A stretch of DNA of 64,000 nt from DAOSCP01 sp035379625 (GTDB taxonomy: Bacteria > Bacteroidota > Ignavibacteria > Ignavibacteriales > DAOSCP01), in contig DAOSVM010000002.1 of assembly GCA_035379625.1 (NCBI GenBank), positions 81,062 to 145,061 of the forward strand, written 5' to 3'. Made by a program: the position numbers and the translations under genes. Position 1 is the first letter of the stretch, and the number at the start of each line of letters is the position of its first letter. This document shows positions 59,772-64,000 of this stretch, in pieces. Under the pieces are notes generated by a model. It worked only from the letters and a program-made list of their open reading frames with translations, made no database searches and was not told the origin of the DNA.

Positions 59772-60881
59772 ATGAAAAAAATTTTTATTTTAATGCTGTT
59801 GTTGCAGTTTGCCTTTGCTCAAAAAGTAGAAGCGATTAGGGGAGTTTGGCTTACTAACGTAGATAGTCAAGTCTTAGATAGCAAAGAAAATATTGTTGAA
59901 GCTGTTAAATTATGTAGTGATTTGAAAATAAATACGATTTGTGTTGTAACCTGGAATAAAGCTATGACTTCCTTTCCAAGCAAGGTAGCAAAGTCAGTGA
60001 CCGGGTATTTAATAGATCCAAGATGGGACGGGCGAGATCCATTAAAAGAACTTATTGAGGAGGCACATAAACATAATATAAAAGTCATTGCTTGGTTCGA
60101 GTTTGGTTTTTCGTCATCATATAATGAAAATGGTGGAATTATTTTAAAAAATAAACCAGATTGGGCAGCTAAGGATAGCCAGGGCAAACTTGTTAAGAAA
60201 AATAATTTTGAATGGATGAATGGGTTCCATCCTGAAGTACAGCAATTTTTATTAGATTTAATTATGGAAGTTGTAAAAAATTATGATATTGATGGTATAC
60301 AAGGTGATGATAGGTTGCCTGCTATGCCATCTACTGCTGGTTATGACAAATATACAGTTGATTTATATAAAAAAACTCACAAAGGGAAAAATCCACCAAA
60401 GAATTATAAAGATAATGAATGGATACAATGGCGTTGCGATATATTAAATAATTTTATGAAACGAATTTATACTGAAGTCAAAAAATATAATCCTAAAGTT
60501 TTAGTAACAATGGCACCAAGTATTTATCCTTGGGCAAAAGAAGAATATTTACAAGATTGGCCAACTTGGGTTAAAAATGGTTGGGTAGATTTTATTTCTC
60601 CACAACTTTATAGAGATAATATTCAGGCTTACCAAATGGTTTTGAAAGAAATTGTACAAGAGCAGATTGATGATGAAAATTTAAATAAATTTTTCCCTGG
60701 TTTACTAATTAAAGTTGGAAATAAATATCCAAGCGATGATTTGGTAAGAGAGATGATTGAATTTAATAGAAAAATGGGAGTTAATGGCGAAGTTTTCTTC
60801 TTTTATGAAGGTTTAAAGAAGTTCAAAAATACCTTATTAGATATTTATAAAAATGATATTGTGGAATTCCCAAGTAAATAA
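59772..60881 (+). CDS. Exported glycoside-hydrolase-like protein (GHL10 / DUF187 type)
   Basis: A 369-residue protein with signal peptide (cleavage near FAFAQ). The mature part is a TIM-barrel of the GHL10 family. IRGVWLTNVDSQVLDSKENI is followed by INTICVVTWN, IKVIAWFEFGFS, NGFHPEVQQFLLDLIMEVVK, YDIDGIQGDDRLPAMPST, VTMAPSIYPWAKEEYLQDW and WVDFISPQLYRD. Family members act on cell-wall or storage glycans where studied; the substrate here is unknown. It is followed after ten bases by the transglutaminase-like gene and probably shares its transcript. Confidence 0.85.
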   Translation: MKKIFILMLLLQFAFAQKVEAIRGVWLTNVDSQVLDSKENIVEAVKLCSDLKINTICVVTWNKAMTSFPSKVAKSVTGYLIDPRWDGRDPLKELIEEAHKHNIKVIAWFEFGFSSSYNENGGIILKNKPDWAAKDSQGKLVKKNNFEWMNGFHPEVQQFLLDLIMEVVKNYDIDGIQGDDRLPAMPSTAGYDKYTVDLYKKTHKGKNPPKNYKDNEWIQWRCDILNNFMKRIYTEVKKYNPKVLVTMAPSIYPWAKEEYLQDWPTWVKNGWVDFISPQLYRDNIQAYQMVLKEIVQEQIDDENLNKFFPGLLIKVGNKYPSDDLVREMIEFNRKMGVNGEVFFFYEGLKKFKNTLLDIYKNDIVEFPSK

Positions 60882-60891
60882 GGTGTAGAAA

Positions 60892-62313
60892 ATGAAAAAA
60901 ATAATAGTTTTTTTTGTATTTTATAAATTAATTTTTGCTTACGAATTGCCTTTAGTTGTAAAACAGGAAATATTAAAAGGTAATTTTATTCGAGCAAAAT
61001 ACTTAATTGATAGTATTGTTTGTTTTTCAAATTTAGATGCTATAGCTAAATGGAATTTGAATTTTGAAAAAGAAAAATTGGATAGAATTAGTTTGGATTT
61101 TAATAAAAAAATAGATGATATATTACCTTACATTAAACAATATCTTCCTAATATAAAAGAAGAGGAAATTAAAGATTTTGAAAAAGATAAATCTTTAGAG
61201 ATGATGTTTATAAACGGAGAAAAAAAATATTTTTATAATGCAGACAAAAATCTCTTTAGAGTTAATAAAAAGCTTAGAGATATCAAAAATAATCCATTCC
61301 CAAATACTACTAGTGGATATAAAATTGATACTTATCAGGCAATTCCTTTTCTTTTAAGTGAGTTCAATAAATGGAATAAAAGATACTTAAATCCTATTAA
61401 AATCACCTTGAAATATTCTGTAATTTTGAAAGATGGTATAGTCCCAGAAGGGGAAATTGTAAGAGGATGGTTCCCTTTTCCAAAAGAAAATCAGAGACAA
61501 AAGAACGTTAAGCTGCTTAGTTGCAATGCTGATAGATTTATTATTGAAGATACCAAAAATCCACATCGAAGTATTTATTTTGAAAAGAGAGTTGAAAAAA
61601 ACAAACCCTTAGTGTTCGAATACTCTATTAGTTATTTATCTTTTGCTGAAGTTAATAAAATTGATTTTACAAAAGATATAAAATATGATTTTTCAAATGA
61701 TACTTTGTTGAAGGAATTTGTTAAAGAATCTCCGCCACACATTGTTTTTAGTGATAAAATTAGAGAATTGTCAAATAAAATTGTTGGAAATGAGACAAAA
61801 AAATTAAAGATTGTAAAGAAAATTTATCAATGGATTGATGAAAATATACCTTGGGCATCTGCAAGAGAATACTCAACTATCGATTGTATTCCAGAATATG
61901 TAATTGATAATATGCATGGTGATTGTGGCCAGGTGAGCTTACTATTTATAACATTGTGTAGGCTTAATGGTATTCCAGCTAAATGGCAAAGCGGATGGAT
62001 GATTCATCCAAATGAAATAAATTTACATGATTGGGCCGAAATTTATATACCTGATTATGGTTGGGTGCCTGTTGATCAGTCTTTTGGTATTCATAATTTT
62101 GAAAATGAAGAGCAAAAATTTTTCTTTTTAGGTAGCTTGGATAATTATCACCTTACTGTCAATGATGATATTTCCCGAAATTTTTATCCATTAAAAGTAT
62201 ATCCAAGAAGTGAAACTGTTGATTTCCAAAGGGGCGAACTTGAATGGCGTGGTGGTAACATTTATTTTAACAACTGGAAATATAATATGGAAATTAAATA
62301 TGGTGAAAAATAA
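60892..62313 (+). CDS. Exported transglutaminase-like protein
   Basis: A 473-residue protein with signal peptide (ends LIFAYELP). The C-terminal half has the papain-fold transglutaminase core: Cys in HGDCGQVSLLFITLCRLNG, His in INLHDWAEIYIPDYGW and Asp in VPVDQSFG. IPAKWQSGWM between them is typical. The N-terminal half, with a predicted Ig-like region (WNKRYLNPIKITLKYSV), resembles bacterial proteins with this domain that act as periplasmic peptidases or cross-linkers. The true reaction is unknown. Confidence 0.85.
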   Translation: MKKIIVFFVFYKLIFAYELPLVVKQEILKGNFIRAKYLIDSIVCFSNLDAIAKWNLNFEKEKLDRISLDFNKKIDDILPYIKQYLPNIKEEEIKDFEKDKSLEMMFINGEKKYFYNADKNLFRVNKKLRDIKNNPFPNTTSGYKIDTYQAIPFLLSEFNKWNKRYLNPIKITLKYSVILKDGIVPEGEIVRGWFPFPKENQRQKNVKLLSCNADRFIIEDTKNPHRSIYFEKRVEKNKPLVFEYSISYLSFAEVNKIDFTKDIKYDFSNDTLLKEFVKESPPHIVFSDKIRELSNKIVGNETKKLKIVKKIYQWIDENIPWASAREYSTIDCIPEYVIDNMHGDCGQVSLLFITLCRLNGIPAKWQSGWMIHPNEINLHDWAEIYIPDYGWVPVDQSFGIHNFENEEQKFFFLGSLDNYHLTVNDDISRNFYPLKVYPRSETVDFQRGELEWRGGNIYFNNWKYNMEIKYGEK

Positions 62314-62462
62314 ATTTGGATAATATGATTATTTTAATTAATTTTGCAAAGATGAAATTAAATATTTATTTAAATATTCGGCTATATATATCAATAACTA
62401 AAAGTTTTTATTATTTTTCAAAATGCATCATACTTTTGGGAGATGACGTATTATCATTAATA

Positions 62463-62489
62463 GGGCAAGGTAACTTGTCCTTTTTTTTT
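62463..62489 (+). terminator. First of two tandem terminators after the transglutaminase-like gene
   Basis: The stem GGGCAAG-GTAA-CTTGTCC (one G-T pair) is followed by nine T. No gene lies between the 62313 stop and here. Confidence 0.8.
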
Positions 62490-62501
62490 AAAGAATATTT
62501 A

Positions 62502-62534
62502 AAAGCTGTCTTATTAAGACAGCTTTTTTTTTTT
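62502..62534 (+). terminator. Second tandem terminator
   Basis: The perfect 11-bp stem AAAGCTGTCTT/AAGACAGCTTT with loop ATT is followed by a long T run that leads straight into the solo TIR end at 62536. Confidence 0.88.
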
Positions 62535-62535
62535 A

Positions 62536-62583
62536 GCTCGGACGGTATAAGCATAACACCGTGCGGTATAAACCGCACGGTGT
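62536..62583 (+). repeat. Solo TIR-hairpin end
   Basis: GCTCGGACGGTATAAGC (62536-62552) and an ATA link are followed by a perfect 12-bp stem ACACCGTGCGGT/ACCGCACGGTGT (62556-62583). There is no partner end nearby. It shares TATAAGC with the solo end at 33810, where paired ends have TGTAAGC or TGTAGGC. The remaining 170 bases to carA hold no gene. Confidence 0.78.
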
Positions 62584-62755
62584 AGAATATAAAAAAATTT
62601 GTTACTTAAATATTCCTTACGAATACATAAAATGAATAAATATACATAATAATGTTGGTAAAATACAGTAAATGAAATTATAATTACTTGAAAATAAATA
62701 AAATATAAAAATATAATTGAATAATATTGTAAATTTGTAAAAAAATAGAGGTCCC

Positions 62756-63811
62756 ATGAAAAAAGGCAAATTAATATTACAAGATGGTTCAGTATATGAA
62801 GGAATTTCATTTGGAAGCGAAGTATCTAAAAACGGTGAAATAGTTTTTAGTACTGCAATGGTCGGTTATCCTGAAAGTTTAACTGATCCATCATATAATA
62901 GTCAAATATTAGTATCTACTTATCCTCTCATCGGAAATTATGGAGTTCCTAAAACAGAATATGAAAATGGTCTTATAAAAAATTTTGAGTCTGAAAAAAT
63001 TCACGTAAGTGGTTTAATCGTTAGCGAATATTCTGAAAATTATTCACATTGGAAAGCCGAAAAAAGTTTATCCGATTGGTTAAAGGAAAATAATGTACCA
63101 GCATTGTATGGAATAGATACGCGTGAATTAACAGTAAAGTTACGAGAACATGGGAGTATGCCTGCTAAAATAATTTTTGATGAAGATTTATATTTTACAG
63201 ATCTAGGTAACCAAAATTTGGTCAATAATGTATCAACAAAAGAGGTTATTACGTATGGTAAAGGTGAGAAAACAGTAGTTTTAGTAGATTGTGGAGTCAA
63301 ATATAATATCATAAGATGTTTAATGAGTTATGAAATAAAAATAATAAGAGTTCCTTGGAATTATGATTTTACAAAATTAGAATATGATGGATTATTAATA
63401 TCAAATGGGCCTGGAAATCCCAAAATGTGTGTTGAGACAATACAAAATGTTAAGAAAGCATTTGAAATTGAAAAACCTATAATGGGTATTTGCTTAGGGA
63501 ATCAAATAATCGGTTTGGCTGCAGGTAGCGATACATATAAATTAAAATATGGTCATAGAAGCCACAACCAGCCAGTTCAACTAGTTGGTACTAATCGAGT
63601 CTTTATGTCTTCGCAAAATCATGGCTATGCCCTTGACGATTCAAAACTTTCAGATAAATGGGAAATTTTCTTTAAAAACTTAAATGATAATACAAATGAA
63701 GGTATAAAACATAAGAATAAACCTTTCTTCTCAGTGCAATTCCATCCTGAAGCTGCAAGCGGACCAAACGATACAAAATTTTTATTTGATGAATTTATAA
63801 AATTAATTTAA
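62756..63811 (+). CDS. carA: Carbamoyl-phosphate synthase small (glutamine-hydrolysing) subunit
   Basis: A 351-residue subunit supplying ammonia from glutamine to CarB for pyrimidine and arginine synthesis. The N-terminal part matches CarA (KGKLILQDGSVYEGISFGSE, AMVGYPESLTDPSYNSQILV). The class I amidotransferase domain has the catalytic Cys in PIMGICLGNQ and His-x-Glu in VQFHPEAASGP. ISNGPGNP replaces the common SNGPGDP. The type is that of FCB bacteria, slightly shorter than the E. coli protein. GAGGT precedes the ATG. carB follows after ten bases. Confidence 0.95.
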   Translation: MKKGKLILQDGSVYEGISFGSEVSKNGEIVFSTAMVGYPESLTDPSYNSQILVSTYPLIGNYGVPKTEYENGLIKNFESEKIHVSGLIVSEYSENYSHWKAEKSLSDWLKENNVPALYGIDTRELTVKLREHGSMPAKIIFDEDLYFTDLGNQNLVNNVSTKEVITYGKGEKTVVLVDCGVKYNIIRCLMSYEIKIIRVPWNYDFTKLEYDGLLISNGPGNPKMCVETIQNVKKAFEIEKPIMGICLGNQIIGLAAGSDTYKLKYGHRSHNQPVQLVGTNRVFMSSQNHGYALDDSKLSDKWEIFFKNLNDNTNEGIKHKNKPFFSVQFHPEAASGPNDTKFLFDEFIKLI

Positions 63812-63821
63812 GTGAGGAATT

Positions 63822-64000
63822 ATGAAATTTCAAAATATATCTAAAGTTTTAGTTTTAGGGTCAGGTGCTTTAAAAATTGGTGAGGCAGGAGAATTCGATT
63901 ATTCAGGTTCTCAAGCTCTAAAAGCTTTAAAAGAAGAAGGTATACAGACTATATTAATTAATCCCAATATCGCTACTATTCAAACATCTGAAAATATTGC
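63822..64000 (+). CDS. carB: Carbamoyl-phosphate synthase large subunit, N-terminus only
   Basis: The first 59 codons of carB, cut by the window end. The sequence KVLVLGSGALKIGEAGEFDY then SGSQALKALKEEGIQTILIN is the start of the first ATP-grasp half. GSGALKIGEAGEFDYSGSQ, instead of GSGPIRIGQ-type sequence, is the form I associate with Bacteroidota-type and eukaryotic mitochondrial enzymes. GAGGA lies four bases before the ATG. It forms an operon with carA. Confidence 0.93.
   Translation, partial: MKFQNISKVLVLGSGALKIGEAGEFDYSGSQALKALKEEGIQTILINPNIATIQTSENI

Noticed and set aside
62316..62585. 89-codon ORF after the transglutaminase-like gene
   Set aside because: It runs across two terminators and the solo TIR hairpin and has no coding character.
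1..64000. tRNA or rRNA genes
   Set aside because: I looked for T-arm-like GGTTCGA motifs with cloverleaf context and rRNA-like GC-richer stretches in the gaps and saw none; the only GC-rich intergenic parts are the TIR hairpins.

Overview
The window is an AT-rich chromosomal segment (G+C high 20s percent by eye) from a Gram-negative, flagellated, chemotactic bacterium with an anaerobic or microaerophilic style of life. Exported proteins often end their signal peptide in the LFAQ or YAQ style of the Bacteroidota/Chlorobiota/Ignavibacteria (FCB) lineages. The CarA/CarB types and the THUMP-like methyltransferase point the same way, whereas flagella and a CheZ-like protein are uncommon there. A flagellated Ignavibacteria- or Kapabacteria-like FCB bacterium is my best guess; this is inference, with no marker gene to fix it.

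Layout. 1-3.7 kb: end of an SGNH hydrolase and an MBOAT O-acyltransferase (polymer acetylation), a small orphan protein, TrmH and rubrerythrin. 4.4-8.7 kb (minus): menD-menF, apt, yebC. 8.8-13.6 kb (plus): a phosphatase, a small barrel protein, then a porin / short periplasmic phosphate-binding-like protein / chemoreceptor trio in which the porin has an in-frame stop and the receptor a frameshift. 13.7-17.0 kb: gpmI and an MlaE-type permease (minus), purine nucleoside phosphorylase (plus). 17.6-27.6 kb: glycerol cluster with a SorC-type regulator, a glycerol kinase paralogue that has lost its nucleotide-binding residues, glpF, glpK, a barrel protein and glpABC. GlpABC would pass electrons to menaquinone, for which menD and menF are also here. 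27.9-29.1 kb: an orphan type I restriction specificity gene. 29.6-35.1 kb: proC, thrC, a DEAD-box helicase and a methyltransferase. 35.2-38.6 kb: first flagellar block (FliK-like, flgF, flgG). 38.6-40.9 kb: a PAS/GAF protein (minus). 41.0-48.4 kb: chemotaxis operon (HEAT protein, cheR, two cheY, cheZ-like, cheA, cheB, small CxCG protein). 48.5-58.9 kb: flagellar operon flgB-flgC-orf-fliE-F-G-H-I-J-motE-like-fliK-flgD-orf. 58.9-62.3 kb: PAP2 phosphatase, glycosidase-like and transglutaminase-like exported proteins. 62.8 kb to end: carA and the start of carB.

The most unusual content lies between genes. Three elements (about 3806-4337, 17071-17612 and 27641-29608) have 17-bp terminal inverted repeats with consensus GCTCAGACRGTGTAAGC. 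Inside each end is a strong GC-rich hairpin, and the AT-rich interior holds a degenerate tandem array of a 17-bp unit beginning TTGT. The third element also carries the hsdS gene. Two solo ends occur at 33810 and 62536. No transposase or recombinase is visible. Two same-orientation copies bracket the whole glycerol cluster. I find no rRNA, tRNA or CRISPR array.
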